Origin: an uncultured Odoribacter sp.
Lineage (GTDB): Bacteria; Bacteroidota; Bacteroidia; Bacteroidales; Marinifilaceae
Assembly (NCBI GenBank): GCA_910578105.1
Contig: CAJTPD010000007.1
Location: 1-64,000, forward strand
Reading direction: 5' to 3'
Length of the DNA stretch: 64,000 nt
In this document: positions 1-8,545 of the stretch, piece by piece
Layout of the letters: each line of letters begins with the position of its first letter
Numbering within the stretch: the first letter of the stretch is position 1
The notes under the pieces: model-generated
Told to the model about the DNA's origin: nothing
The model's input: the letters and a program-made list of their open reading frames with translations, nothing else
The model's database searches: none
Program-made: the position numbers and the translations under genes

Positions 1-99
1 AACCGCAAGGTTGCCGCCGAACTGCTCGGGATAGGACGTACGACGCTGTACAACAAACTGGAAGAATATGGATTGAAGTATAAATTTCAGCAATCATAG
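1..99 (+). CDS. C-terminal fragment of a sigma-54-dependent response regulator (Fis-type HTH)
   Basis: The window opens inside this gene; only the last 32 codons are present, ending in TAG. The residues form a Fis-family helix-turn-helix (AAELLGIGRTTLYNKLEEYG), the DNA-binding end of NtrC-type activators that work with RpoN. In Bacteroidales such regulators end in exactly this style, and one of them (RteB) sits on CTnDOT-type conjugative transposons. The neighbour is a transposon-type integrase remnant, so an element origin is possible, but the fragment is too short to tell RteB from a chromosomal regulator. Confidence 0.75.
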   Translation, partial: NRKVAAELLGIGRTTLYNKLEEYGLKYKFQQS

Positions 100-156
100 T
101 CCATAATTCGCTGAATTTAGTTACCCACAAAAGTATGTTTTTTCAAAAAATAGTAT

Positions 157-164
157 TATATTTG
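157..164 (+). promoter_or_regulatory. Bacteroidota-type -7 promoter element (TATATTTG)
   Basis: A perfect TAnnTTTG box points rightwards. No convincing TTTG -33 box is seen at the expected distance. The first ATG downstream (193) opens a short frame that runs into antisense integrase sequence, so the promoter appears to have lost its original gene. Confidence 0.45.
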
Positions 165-192
165 CATTTAGAAAAAGTGTTCTTTTGATTTA

Positions 193-354
193 ATGCAAAA
201 CGAGGTAAAATACAGAACTTCGCTTGTTTCTAAATCGTTACCCATCAAGAAACAAATCTTTGCAAACTATTCAAATTCAGCGATAAAGACAATTCGTAAT
301 GTCTTGCTACATGATAGGTCAGACGGGATTTTATACCGCACAACTCGGCAATAG
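193..354 (+). pseudogene. Truncated gene start fused to antisense integrase sequence
   Basis: An ATG at 193, about 30 nt after a TATATTTG box, opens a 53-codon frame ending in TAG at 352-354. The first ~35 residues (MQNEVKYRTSLVSKS...) come from sequence left of about position 298. The rest is antisense to the integrase. The simplest reading is the 5' end of a host or element gene cut off when the integrase remnant was joined to it. I do not recognise the N-terminus, and whether it is translated is unknown. Confidence 0.35.
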
Positions 355-1342
355 TTTTCAACTTCTTGTTGCAGGTGGTGTTGCTCAGCATGGGGAACAC
401 CTTGTTGTCCCTTGTCATGCCTTTGTACTTCTCTATTATCTTTCGGGGAACGTCCAACAGTCGGATATTGGATTCGGTGTTGGTCTTCTTTCTTCGGGTG
501 ATAATCCATAGATTGCCGTCAAAGAATGTTTGCAGGTTGTTTTCCGTGAGGTTCTTGACATCGGAATACGCCAACCCTGTAAAGGTGGAAAAGATGAACA
601 GGTCTCGGACAAGCTCGTGTGTCTTGTCGGGCATATCGGTGTTCATCATAGTGTGTATCTCATCCTTTGTGATATATCCCCTGTCCACGCTTTCGGGCGA
701 ATTGATATATCCTGCAAATGGATTGAACGGCAAACAACCGTCATTCCTTGCTATGGAGATAATGTGTTTCAGCACAATCATGTAGCCCCAAATGGTATTG
801 GTACGGCATTCCTTCTCCGTGCGCAAAAAATACTCGAAGTCGTTGATGAATGTAAGGTTCAATTCTTTCAGCGGAATATCCTCACGCTTGTAGGTATGGG
901 ACAGGAACTCACGGATGTGCTTACAAACGGTCACATAACGCTGGAACGTTCCCTTTGCTCTGCTGTGCTACACTTTCTTGGAAAACTCGGTATTGTGTTG
1001 CTCGAAGAGTTTTAGCAGGGTTTCCTGCTTGACACCGATACCGAGATAGGCATCCTTGAGTTTGGCGGCAGTAACATATCCGTCCGTCTGCATCAGTTCT
1101 TGATAGCGACGGTTTACTTCTACTCGGATTTTATCAACGGCAATGTTGATTCGCTGCGCTTCGACATTCTTGCCCGAAGCACGGTTGTTCTTCACGTCCC
1201 ACAGTCGCAATGGAACATCCATCTTGCAACTGAACTGCTTAATCTCTCCGTCCACCGTAAGGCGGCACATTAAAGGCAAGTTGCCGTTGGGTTTCTCACT
1301 GCCTTTCTTTACATAGAACAAGACCTTAAAAGTACTTCTCAT
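245..1342 (-). pseudogene. Broken tyrosine recombinase (transposon integrase, IntDOT-like family)
   Basis: The frame starts at ATG 1342 with the N-terminal arm-binding domain typical of Bacteroidales integrases (VKKGSEKPNGNLPLMCRLTV). A TAG at 968-970 then interrupts it. Translation would continue in the same frame on the far side (HSRAKGTFQRYVTVCKHIREF), so this is a nonsense codon and not a frameshift. The core-binding domain follows, then the catalytic domain with FTGLAYSDV, the Lys hairpin (RRKKTNTESN) and HVARH. At about position 298 homology stops: the expected continuation with the last His/Trp and the nucleophilic Tyr is missing and the frame ends in unrelated residues at 245. An enzyme without that Tyr cannot recombine DNA. 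In the IntDOT family the first catalytic Arg is replaced, which agrees with TGLAYSDV here. Two independent lesions mark a dead remnant. Confidence 0.85.
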
Positions 1343-1364
1343 AACTCACTCATTTTTTTGGTTA

Positions 1365-1372
1365 CAAAATTA
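1365..1372 (-). promoter_or_regulatory. Promoter -7 box of the integrase remnant (TAATTTTG)
   Basis: On the minus strand TAATTTTG fits TAnnTTTG and lies 22 nt before the integrase ATG at 1342. No clear -33 TTTG was found. Confidence 0.45.
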
Positions 1373-1400
1373 ATTTATAGTGAGTTACCGACAGATACGA

Positions 1401-1496
1401 CAAATGACGCCAAACGATGCAAAATTTAGGTTTCGCAAAAAAATTGCATCATCACATGGGTAATGATGTGGTAACTGAACTTTTGCGTCATTTGTC
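1401..1496. repeat. 12-bp inverted repeat flanking ~70 bp (possible integrase arm sites)
   Basis: GACAAATGACGC at 1401-1412 recurs inverted as GCGTCATTTGTC at 1485-1496, a perfect 12-bp match. It lies about 60-155 bp upstream of the integrase start. Tyrosine integrases of this class use arm-type sites near their own gene, so this is a reasonable candidate, but the assignment is inference from position. Confidence 0.45.
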
Positions 1497-1538
1497 TATA
1501 TTATGGTTTTCTTTGGCTTTTTGCCGAAAGAAAAATAT

Positions 1539-1575
1539 AGCGTAACGAACGCTGTTCCAGTACATTCGCTACGCT
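1539..1575. repeat. Inverted repeat / hairpin (10 of 11 bp)
   Basis: AGCGTAACGAA (1539-1549) pairs with TTCGCTACGCT (1565-1575) with one mismatch and a 15-nt loop, followed by TTTCT on the plus strand. It could be an element end, an attachment-site feature or a weak terminator; the sequence does not decide. Confidence 0.4.
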
Positions 1576-1696
1576 TTTCTCAGATTTACTATTTCGCTAT
1601 GTGTTTATTTTACAATCCAAACACCTGGTAATGTAATACCTATCATCAGAATTGAAATACAATCCAACAAAGCAATGCAAAGACAGAGAATCTCAT

Positions 1697-3910
1697 TTAC
1701 TTCCTCTTCCGCCGGACGAGTACCACACCAGCAATCCCAGCAATCAACAACGGTATTCCCCACATCAGGATTATTTTCACCACACCAAACATCCTGGTAC
1801 TCAAATAAAGCGTATTATCAATCGCTTCCGGACGGGTCATATCCAATGGATATTCATTATTAGCTAACCAGGAAAACGCTCCGGTCATAAAACTGAAATT
1901 ACCGGCATTTATACCTGTTCTTTCCCTTCTGATTTCGCCGGCACTGAACAAATCGGCATCCCCGGCAATCAAAATCCGCTGCTCTTTACCCTGAACCGTC
2001 CGCCGCAACGCTACCACCAAAGGCTCTCCGGAACCCGGAACTTCAACAACAGGGATACACTCAAAATCACTGTCACTGGTCTCCAAAGCAAGACAACCGT
2101 CCAACACCACTTTCCCCCGGTGTTTATACAAATCTTTCCCTAATCCCAATTGTTTTACGGAAATCTCCGTTATCTCACCGGGAATCAGTTCCGGGGCATA
2201 ATCCGGCAACTCCTGCTGATGCACAAATACAGAATCCAACTGTACTCCAGTACCCGCCAACAACCGGTTCAATATCCTCCGGCTGTTCATTTCACCCGTC
2301 ACCAACGCATTCCCTCCCGCTGCAAGATAAGCTTCTACTTTTTGCAATTCTTCCGGAGTATACTCCTCCTGCGGGTCAGCAATCACCAGAATATCCACTC
2401 CTTCCAGATTCTCACCCACCCCGGTCATTGCCCTTACCCCGAAATCAAATCCCTGGTTACTCAATGCACCCCTGTCATTACGGACCACCAGCAAATAATA
2501 ATTCCGGTCACCCGTATGAGCAATACTACGCTCCCCGTGTCCGGTTAAAAAGCAAACATGCGGCACATCGGTAACCAACCGTTTCAAAACAGTTGCAATC
2601 TCTCTTTCAGACGGGACATAATTATTATCATCAAAAAAACGAAGAAAAGCTTTCCTGCCATTTTCCCGTTCCACCACATACACCAACCGATTCCCTTCTT
2701 TCGACAAATCAAGCTTTTCCCGAATTTGTTCCGGCGTCAGAAATTCATCCGCATCCAAATCCTCCTCCCGGCAAATCTTCAGCATCTTATCCTGTACGGA
2801 CCAATCCGTCCTTGCCAAATCCGGACGCATATCATCACAATCATCATAATAATAGACATAATTCAACTTTATATCCGGCTTAAAACGGATAAAAGGTTTA
2901 AACATAGCGTAATTCTTCATCCGGAACGCCGGCATCCCTTCCTTAAAACGACGGTCCAGCAGATTCACATACAACGTAAAAGTCACTTCATCATCCAACT
3001 CAGCCATAAACTCCTGTGCCTTTACCGGAATCGTATTCTTTTGGATATAAGTGACATCCCAATACTTCATCAAAACGGGACGGGTAGAGAGATAACCCAC
3101 TGACAGAGCCACTACCACCACCAGTACAAAAGGCAGAACCTTCACCACTTTCGAATCATTTCGTCTCTCCGAGCGCAACTTCAAAATAGTTAGCACGACA
3201 AACAAAACAATCACCACCACAAAATAAACAACATCTTCCAGTCCGATAAGCCCTTGTACAAAATTTCCGCTACGACCGGACAAAGCCAGCCACCAGGTAA
3301 TCTCCCTTACAAAATCAATATCCTGCCCCACCCCCTGCAAATAATTCAACACGGTAAGCACTAACAAAGTCCCGATTGCCGCAACAATTTGATAAGGAGT
3401 CAGACTGGACATAAACAACCCGATTGCCGCATACGTACAATAAAGCAGATAAATGCCTGCAATTCCGGAAATCACCCACGGAATATCGAAATCTTTCACC
3501 CAGCAGGCTCCGCAAACACCCAACAACACCAATACAGCCAGCAACACCACGCCAAAAACCATCATAGCCAGGTATTTTCCCCAAATAATCTTCTCACAGC
3601 CTATCGGCGAAGAATATAATAATTTGACCGACCCCAGATTATATTCCCTGCTCATCAATCCCATTGTCAACAAAGGAATATACCACAACAAATTCCCCAT
3701 TATTGCAGAAAAAACACCGTCTATCATCAAAATATAAGTCTGAAACTGCTGGTGTTCCACTCCCATTTCCCGGGTTTCCAACAACCTGCCCAACGCATCA
3801 CAAAATGCCATCCCCGATTGAAAAGTAAACAAACACAACAACAACCAAGCAATGGGAGAATAAAATAACATGCGCAATTCCGCATACGCAATATGAAATA
3901 CTGTCTTCAT
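1697..3910 (-). CDS. ABC-2 type permease fused to a GldG-like domain (second copy)
   Basis: This 737-residue protein has an N-terminal ABC-2 permease half (about residues 1-245, six hydrophobic helices, starting MKTVFHIAYAELRMLFYSP) in the style of GldF. A further helix follows near 255-275, then a long periplasmic GldG/ABC_transp_aux region (FLTGHGERS; DILVIADPQEEYTPEEL), and a last helix before a basic tail (RRKRK). GldA/F/G proteins form ABC machines first described in gliding motility and also found in non-gliding Bacteroidales. It is the last gene of the minus-strand operon and a tandem paralogue of the next gene upstream; only 10 bp separate them. Start ATG 3910. The substrate cannot be read from sequence. 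Confidence 0.85.
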   Translation of the reverse strand: MKTVFHIAYAELRMLFYSPIAWLLLCLFTFQSGMAFCDALGRLLETREMGVEHQQFQTYILMIDGVFSAIMGNLLWYIPLLTMGLMSREYNLGSVKLLYSSPIGCEKIIWGKYLAMMVFGVVLLAVLVLLGVCGACWVKDFDIPWVISGIAGIYLLYCTYAAIGLFMSSLTPYQIVAAIGTLLVLTVLNYLQGVGQDIDFVREITWWLALSGRSGNFVQGLIGLEDVVYFVVVIVLFVVLTILKLRSERRNDSKVVKVLPFVLVVVVALSVGYLSTRPVLMKYWDVTYIQKNTIPVKAQEFMAELDDEVTFTLYVNLLDRRFKEGMPAFRMKNYAMFKPFIRFKPDIKLNYVYYYDDCDDMRPDLARTDWSVQDKMLKICREEDLDADEFLTPEQIREKLDLSKEGNRLVYVVERENGRKAFLRFFDDNNYVPSEREIATVLKRLVTDVPHVCFLTGHGERSIAHTGDRNYYLLVVRNDRGALSNQGFDFGVRAMTGVGENLEGVDILVIADPQEEYTPEELQKVEAYLAAGGNALVTGEMNSRRILNRLLAGTGVQLDSVFVHQQELPDYAPELIPGEITEISVKQLGLGKDLYKHRGKVVLDGCLALETSDSDFECIPVVEVPGSGEPLVVALRRTVQGKEQRILIAGDADLFSAGEIRRERTGINAGNFSFMTGAFSWLANNEYPLDMTRPEAIDNTLYLSTRMFGVVKIILMWGIPLLIAGIAGVVLVRRKRK

Positions 3911-3920
3911 AACTTATCGT

Positions 3921-6158
3921 TTATTTTCGTTTTCTTCTGCTCCGGTAAACCACAAAAAAGAGCAGGATAATCAACGGATAGCCTCCGAGAGCAACCATTT
4001 TCACCCGGGCGACATCCCTTTGCCTCAAAGAAATATGATTATCTATCGGCTGCTTATAGGTCAATTCCACCGGATATTTCTCCTGGCACAACCACCTGAA
4101 TATCCCCTGTTGCAATCTAAAATTCCCGTTCGAAAATCCATCCCTTGTACGGAACAATTCTCCATTACTCAGCCAATCGGCATCACCACCGACCACAATC
4201 CGTTGCTGCCGGCCTCCCACCATCCGCTGCAAACCGACCAACACCGGATAAGACAAAACCTCCGCTTCCTCCTCATTCCGGGTATCCGAAATATTTGTAC
4301 GTACCAAAGGCAAATAATCGAAACCCTTATCATTCACAACAAGCCCTGCACATCCGGCCATAACCGCCTGTAAGCCGGATTGGTACAATCCCCCGAACCA
4401 AGGGAATGCCCGCGCTGCTTCCACAGTCAGGCCAGACGCAATCACATCGGAGGACTCCCCATTACATTGTCGCGTCAAACGACCACCTGACAAATGAATA
4501 CCGACTTCATTCAGCAACGGATTCAGAACAGCCTGCCTGTCCGGCTCACCAAGTACCAGCATATTTCCCCCCTGCTGCAAATAATCGCTCAATGCGTCTA
4601 ATTCCCTGTCGGACAAAGATTTCTGCGGGTCAGCAACCACCACAACATCCGTATTCCCGGGCACCTCCGCCGTTTCCAACTGCAATTCAAAAATATCATA
4701 CCCTTGATTTATCAATGCCTGCCGAACAGTCCTGGCTGTTGAAAAACGGTTGTATCCGGCATCCCCTGTATGACGCAAACCACGTTCACCATGTCCGGTC
4801 AGAAACCCGGCACGTACAGGACCGGAAAGCAATCTTTTAAAAGCAACGGCAACTTCCCTTTCCGAAGGAATTATCCGGTTATCATCGAATAAACGCAGAA
4901 AAGCCGCTGTACTGTCTTTCCACACAAACTGATACACCAACCGTCCTTTTTCCTCCGACAAATTAATCCGGCGGTACAACTCCTCCGGCGGCAACACCCG
5001 GCTAAAATCCAGCTTCTTCGCCCGGCATATCTTCTCCGCCCTCTCCCGGTCGGTCATGCCCGGATATAAATCATCCAGACGAGCATCTCCCGTTCCGTCA
5101 TAATAATACACATATTCCATTTTCAGGTCCGGTTTAAAACGGATATACTTCCGGAAATCCTCTGCATGGGAAGTATGGTTGGCAGGCAATCCCCGGTCAC
5201 AGAATCCACCCAAAACATTCACATAAGTCACCAATTTCAACTCTCCATCCAATGCCGCAATCAATTCCTGAGTAACCGGAGAAACCGTATTGCTCTTTTT
5301 ATAAGTCATATCCCAATAAAAAATACATGCAGGACGCGAAGCCACATACCCAATCAGTATCGTCACCATAAACAAACCTGCATACTTCAGCAAAACACAG
5401 GAAAACCTCTGCTTCATCCGCATCCTCTTGATACGCCAAAAAGTCAGGGTCAGAAAGAATCCAATCACTGTCAGAAAATAAATAACATTCTCCGAACAAA
5501 CCAAACCATCAGTAAAATACCTCGACTTTTTGGAAAAAGACAACCAGTAAGTAATATCCTGCACAACAGATACATCGCTCCCCACTTTACCGATAAGACT
5601 CAAAAAAGAAAGCACCGCCAGCGTCCCGATAGCTGCCACCACCTGATTCGACGTCAGAGCCGACATAAACAACCCCACTGCCGCATAAGCACAAATCAAC
5701 AAATAAAGACCCAGGAAATTAGAAAACAAATAACCATAATCCATATTTTCAACCACACAGGCGGTAAACACCACATAAGGCACAAGCATCCCCAACATAA
5801 ACAAACCGAACAGCATCATAGACAAATACTTTCCCCATATAATCTGAAAATTCGTTACCGGAGAAGAAAACAACAATTTAATCGAGCCACTGCCATATTC
5901 CCTGCTCATCAACCCCATTGTCAACAACGGAATATAAAAATAAAGATACCCCCGTATATAGGAAAACCTGTTCCAGAAAAGCTCCGACGTCAGACTATAC
6001 CAAGGATTACCCAAGGCCTGGTCCTTAACCGGACGTATCAATATTCCGCAAAATTGAACTCCGAATTGTATCGCAAAAACAAACAATATCAACCACGCCA
6101 CAGGAGAACTGAATAACTTACAAAGTTCCGCCCGGGCTATTTTAAAAATTAATCTCAT
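3921..6158 (-). CDS. ABC-2 type permease fused to a GldG-like domain (first copy)
   Basis: The architecture matches the paralogue downstream: an ABC-2 permease half (MRLIFKIARAELCKLFSSPV...), a central helix, a GldG-like auxiliary domain (FLTGHGERGLRHTGD; DVVVVADPQKSLSDREL) and a C-terminal helix with a basic tail. I place the start at ATG 6158, giving 745 residues. The longer open frame would begin at 6224 inside the ATPase gene, and its extra residues match nothing in the paralogue. The ATPase gene ends 19 bp upstream, so the three genes are surely one exporter. Having two different fused permeases suggests a heterodimeric membrane part. Confidence 0.85.
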   Translation of the reverse strand: MRLIFKIARAELCKLFSSPVAWLILFVFAIQFGVQFCGILIRPVKDQALGNPWYSLTSELFWNRFSYIRGYLYFYIPLLTMGLMSREYGSGSIKLLFSSPVTNFQIIWGKYLSMMLFGLFMLGMLVPYVVFTACVVENMDYGYLFSNFLGLYLLICAYAAVGLFMSALTSNQVVAAIGTLAVLSFLSLIGKVGSDVSVVQDITYWLSFSKKSRYFTDGLVCSENVIYFLTVIGFFLTLTFWRIKRMRMKQRFSCVLLKYAGLFMVTILIGYVASRPACIFYWDMTYKKSNTVSPVTQELIAALDGELKLVTYVNVLGGFCDRGLPANHTSHAEDFRKYIRFKPDLKMEYVYYYDGTGDARLDDLYPGMTDRERAEKICRAKKLDFSRVLPPEELYRRINLSEEKGRLVYQFVWKDSTAAFLRLFDDNRIIPSEREVAVAFKRLLSGPVRAGFLTGHGERGLRHTGDAGYNRFSTARTVRQALINQGYDIFELQLETAEVPGNTDVVVVADPQKSLSDRELDALSDYLQQGGNMLVLGEPDRQAVLNPLLNEVGIHLSGGRLTRQCNGESSDVIASGLTVEAARAFPWFGGLYQSGLQAVMAGCAGLVVNDKGFDYLPLVRTNISDTRNEEEAEVLSYPVLVGLQRMVGGRQQRIVVGGDADWLSNGELFRTRDGFSNGNFRLQQGIFRWLCQEKYPVELTYKQPIDNHISLRQRDVARVKMVALGGYPLIILLFFVVYRSRRKRK

Positions 6159-6177
6159 ATTTACCTGTTTACAAAAC

Positions 6178-7107
6178 TCAAGCACCTTTGGACAAACGTT
6201 CAAAAATATCCTCCACCGACTCACGCTCCAGCAAAATTTCTTTCATTTGCCAGCCTTCCGCCACACTCTTTTCAATGACCCGGGTCGTTATATCCGGCAT
6301 GGCAGAAAAATAAACCCGGAATTGCCGGTCCGACAAAGCGACCACTTCAGTCACTCCCTCCAGAGCTTGCAAAGCACTGACCGCTATCGGAGAACAAAAA
6401 GTCACCAGAAAAGAAGAAGGCTCCACATAATTATTAAATTCATCAATCGTTCCGGAAAACACCAAACGCCCGTTTTCAATCATCTTAATCCAGTCACAGG
6501 CTGCCTGCACCTCCGGCAAAATATGTGTAGAAAGCAACACAGCCCTGTCCTGGGCAATCTCCTTAATCAGATTACGGATTTCCACAATCTGAAGCGGGTC
6601 CAACCCATTTGTAGGCTCATCCAACACCACCAACCGGGGATTATGCACGATAGCCTGCGCTATACCCACCCGCTGTTTATATCCTCCCGAAAGATTTCCA
6701 ATCAGACGGTCCTTAAAATGAGTAATGCTGCATTTTTCTTCCGCCACATCCACCGCTTTCCGGATACGGCTCCCCTTCATCAAGCGCAACTGGGCACAAT
6801 ACACTAAATATTCATCCACCGTCAACTCCGGATATAAAGGAGGGAATTGTGGCAAAAAACCGATATATTTCTTGGCCTCCACCGGATTCTCCCTCATATT
6901 GATTCCATTGATATATACATCTCCCTCCGTCTGATTCAGCACACCACAGATAATATTCATCGTAGTCGATTTGCCGGCACCGTTCGACCCCAGCAAACCG
7001 AGGATTCCTTTCTGATGAATTTCGAAATTAATATCCCTGACCGCCCACTGGACAGCATAACGGTGTGACAAATGCTCAATCTTTACAATAGGTGTTTCTA
7101 TTCCCAT
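6178..7107 (-). CDS. ABC transporter ATP-binding protein (GldA-like)
   Basis: A 309-residue ATPase with Walker A GSNGAGKST (residues 40-48), signature LSGGYKQR (139-146), Walker B LVVLDEP (159-165) and an H-loop in STHILPE. The C-terminal ~80 residues form the extra domain common to CcmA/GldA/bacitracin-type exporter ATPases. It should power the two permease-GldG fusions encoded directly downstream. Only 48 bp separate it from the lipoprotein gene upstream, so it belongs to the fecR-susCD transcription unit. Confidence 0.92.
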   Translation of the reverse strand: MGIETPIVKIEHLSHRYAVQWAVRDINFEIHQKGILGLLGSNGAGKSTTMNIICGVLNQTEGDVYINGINMRENPVEAKKYIGFLPQFPPLYPELTVDEYLVYCAQLRLMKGSRIRKAVDVAEEKCSITHFKDRLIGNLSGGYKQRVGIAQAIVHNPRLVVLDEPTNGLDPLQIVEIRNLIKEIAQDRAVLLSTHILPEVQAACDWIKMIENGRLVFSGTIDEFNNYVEPSSFLVTFCSPIAVSALQALEGVTEVVALSDRQFRVYFSAMPDITTRVIEKSVAEGWQMKEILLERESVEDIFERLSKGA

Positions 7108-7155
7108 AAAAATTACTTTATATTTTCAACTAAATTTCTGTCGTCAGCACGCCGC

Positions 7156-8544
7156 TCAACGGTAAATAAACTTATAATAATCCACCCGCTCAATATCCGT
7201 ATACAACCTTTGCCATTCGGACAAACGCCCTTTGTCATCCATAGAATAAGTATAAAAATATTTCACCTGATTCTCATCCAGGTAATTCACCGTTTTCATA
7301 TGCACATATTGAGTCAGAAACAAATCATGGAACAATTGCGGCCAGCGCATCACCCTCATCAAAGGATAAGGCAGCTCCTCCAGATAAGTCGGTATAAGCA
7401 CCGGATGATACCCGGTCATGCGCAACCGGATACCCGAATACACATTCTGGATTGTCGCCGGCCATTCTTCGGAATAAATATACTCACCGGAACTAAAACC
7501 CTCCTCATAAGCTATATTTTCCAACAAAGCCGCACCGGAAACAAACTGCTTCAACCGCTTATTCCGGGCATCATTTTCATACTCAATAGCCGATGCCATA
7601 GCCGAAGAATATCCTGTTTCCTTAGCCGACACCAGCAAACCCGACTCATCATATTCAAAATCATAATTAATCCGGTCACTGTAATTCCCGTACTCCTCCT
7701 CCTCGATACGAATAATCCGGTCGCCGGATTCATTATAAATCAGCCTCATCCGGAACTGTCCCAGCAACTCAATCCCCTCTAAACGTTCCTCTTCATCATA
7801 ATCCAGCACAATCTCCCCCTCCATACTCCCTGCCACCAGAATTTTCACGGGCTTTTCAATCTTACTTATCCGGTAAACATGCTGCTGAGCTACAGCCTGC
7901 CGTCCCTGAACATCTTCCAGAACAAGCTCCAGCACATACGGACGCATCTCCGACAAACCCTGCAAAATCAAATTAGAAATCACATAATCACACGTATCCC
8001 GTTCCGGTTTAATCGTCTTCTTCACCTGTCCGTCCAACTTCACCACAATATTGCGGATTGGCACCATTCCGGTCGAAAACGACGCTTGCAACGCAATAAA
8101 AGGCAACATAGCAGATATATACTCACCATTCGTAAAATGAATCTCAGGCACAGAACGTTTTTTTACTTCCACTTGAAAAGCTTTATTATAAGTACGTTGT
8201 TTCACATCACATATCTTTACAACGAATCCCAGCAAAGTATCCTGTTCAAAAGAAGTCAAATCCACCGGATAACGGAACTCTAACCGCGTCATACCACGAT
8301 ATTGTTCCAGCCGTTCCAAAACCTTATAATTATCCGACACATCCATCACCTCGACATAATCAATCCCATTCGGAACTTCCATCCGGCAACTTAAATAAAA
8401 AACATCGGCAGTATCCCGTCTCACCGTATATTCACTCGTCGCCGAAGAATCGAATTTCGGATCAGGAAACTCAGGTTCATTCTCACAAGCACCCCAGAAA
8501 CCGGCCAGCAATAAAAAAATCCATATAATCTTAATTCTTTTCAT
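7156..8544 (-). CDS. Lipoprotein of unknown function, paralogue A
   Basis: Signal peptide with a lipobox ending in Cys (LLLAGFWGAC) followed by ENEPEFPD, so probably an outer-membrane, possibly surface-exposed lipoprotein. I choose ATG 8544, 1 bp after the stop of the gene upstream; the longer frame from 8568 overlaps that gene and spoils the signal peptide. The 462-residue protein has Ig-like beta segments, then YD-like segments (YDEEERLEGIELLGQF) that resemble DUF4595-type repeats. It is clearly homologous to the first gene of the divergent operon at 16904: YRGM.LEF.YP.D, KP.KIL and ENIAYE occur in the same order. Its position after susCD and the metallohydrolase-like lipoprotein suggests an accessory part of the uptake complex. 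Confidence 0.8.
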   Translation of the reverse strand: MKRIKIIWIFLLLAGFWGACENEPEFPDPKFDSSATSEYTVRRDTADVFYLSCRMEVPNGIDYVEVMDVSDNYKVLERLEQYRGMTRLEFRYPVDLTSFEQDTLLGFVVKICDVKQRTYNKAFQVEVKKRSVPEIHFTNGEYISAMLPFIALQASFSTGMVPIRNIVVKLDGQVKKTIKPERDTCDYVISNLILQGLSEMRPYVLELVLEDVQGRQAVAQQHVYRISKIEKPVKILVAGSMEGEIVLDYDEEERLEGIELLGQFRMRLIYNESGDRIIRIEEEEYGNYSDRINYDFEYDESGLLVSAKETGYSSAMASAIEYENDARNKRLKQFVSGAALLENIAYEEGFSSGEYIYSEEWPATIQNVYSGIRLRMTGYHPVLIPTYLEELPYPLMRVMRWPQLFHDLFLTQYVHMKTVNYLDENQVKYFYTYSMDDKGRLSEWQRLYTDIERVDYYKFIYR

Positions 8545-8545
8545 A

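Larger units (their letters stand above)
1343..1696. other. Non-coding region upstream of the integrase, with inverted repeats
   Basis: This 354-bp stretch holds no convincing gene. From left to right it contains the integrase promoter (-7 TAATTTTG, minus strand, 1365-1372), a 12-bp inverted repeat (1401-1412 and 1485-1496), and a hairpin (1539-1549 and 1565-1575). The remainder up to the permease stop at 1697 shows nothing I can name. The arrangement resembles the attachment region that normally lies just beyond an integrase gene. Confidence 0.5.

Noticed and set aside
4761..4780. GTCATACA match on the minus strand
   Set aside because: Inside a permease gene and without the flanking T and A tracts.
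5166..6116. A 316-codon open frame on the plus strand
   Set aside because: Antisense to the permease-GldG gene; His/Gln-rich translation without domains.
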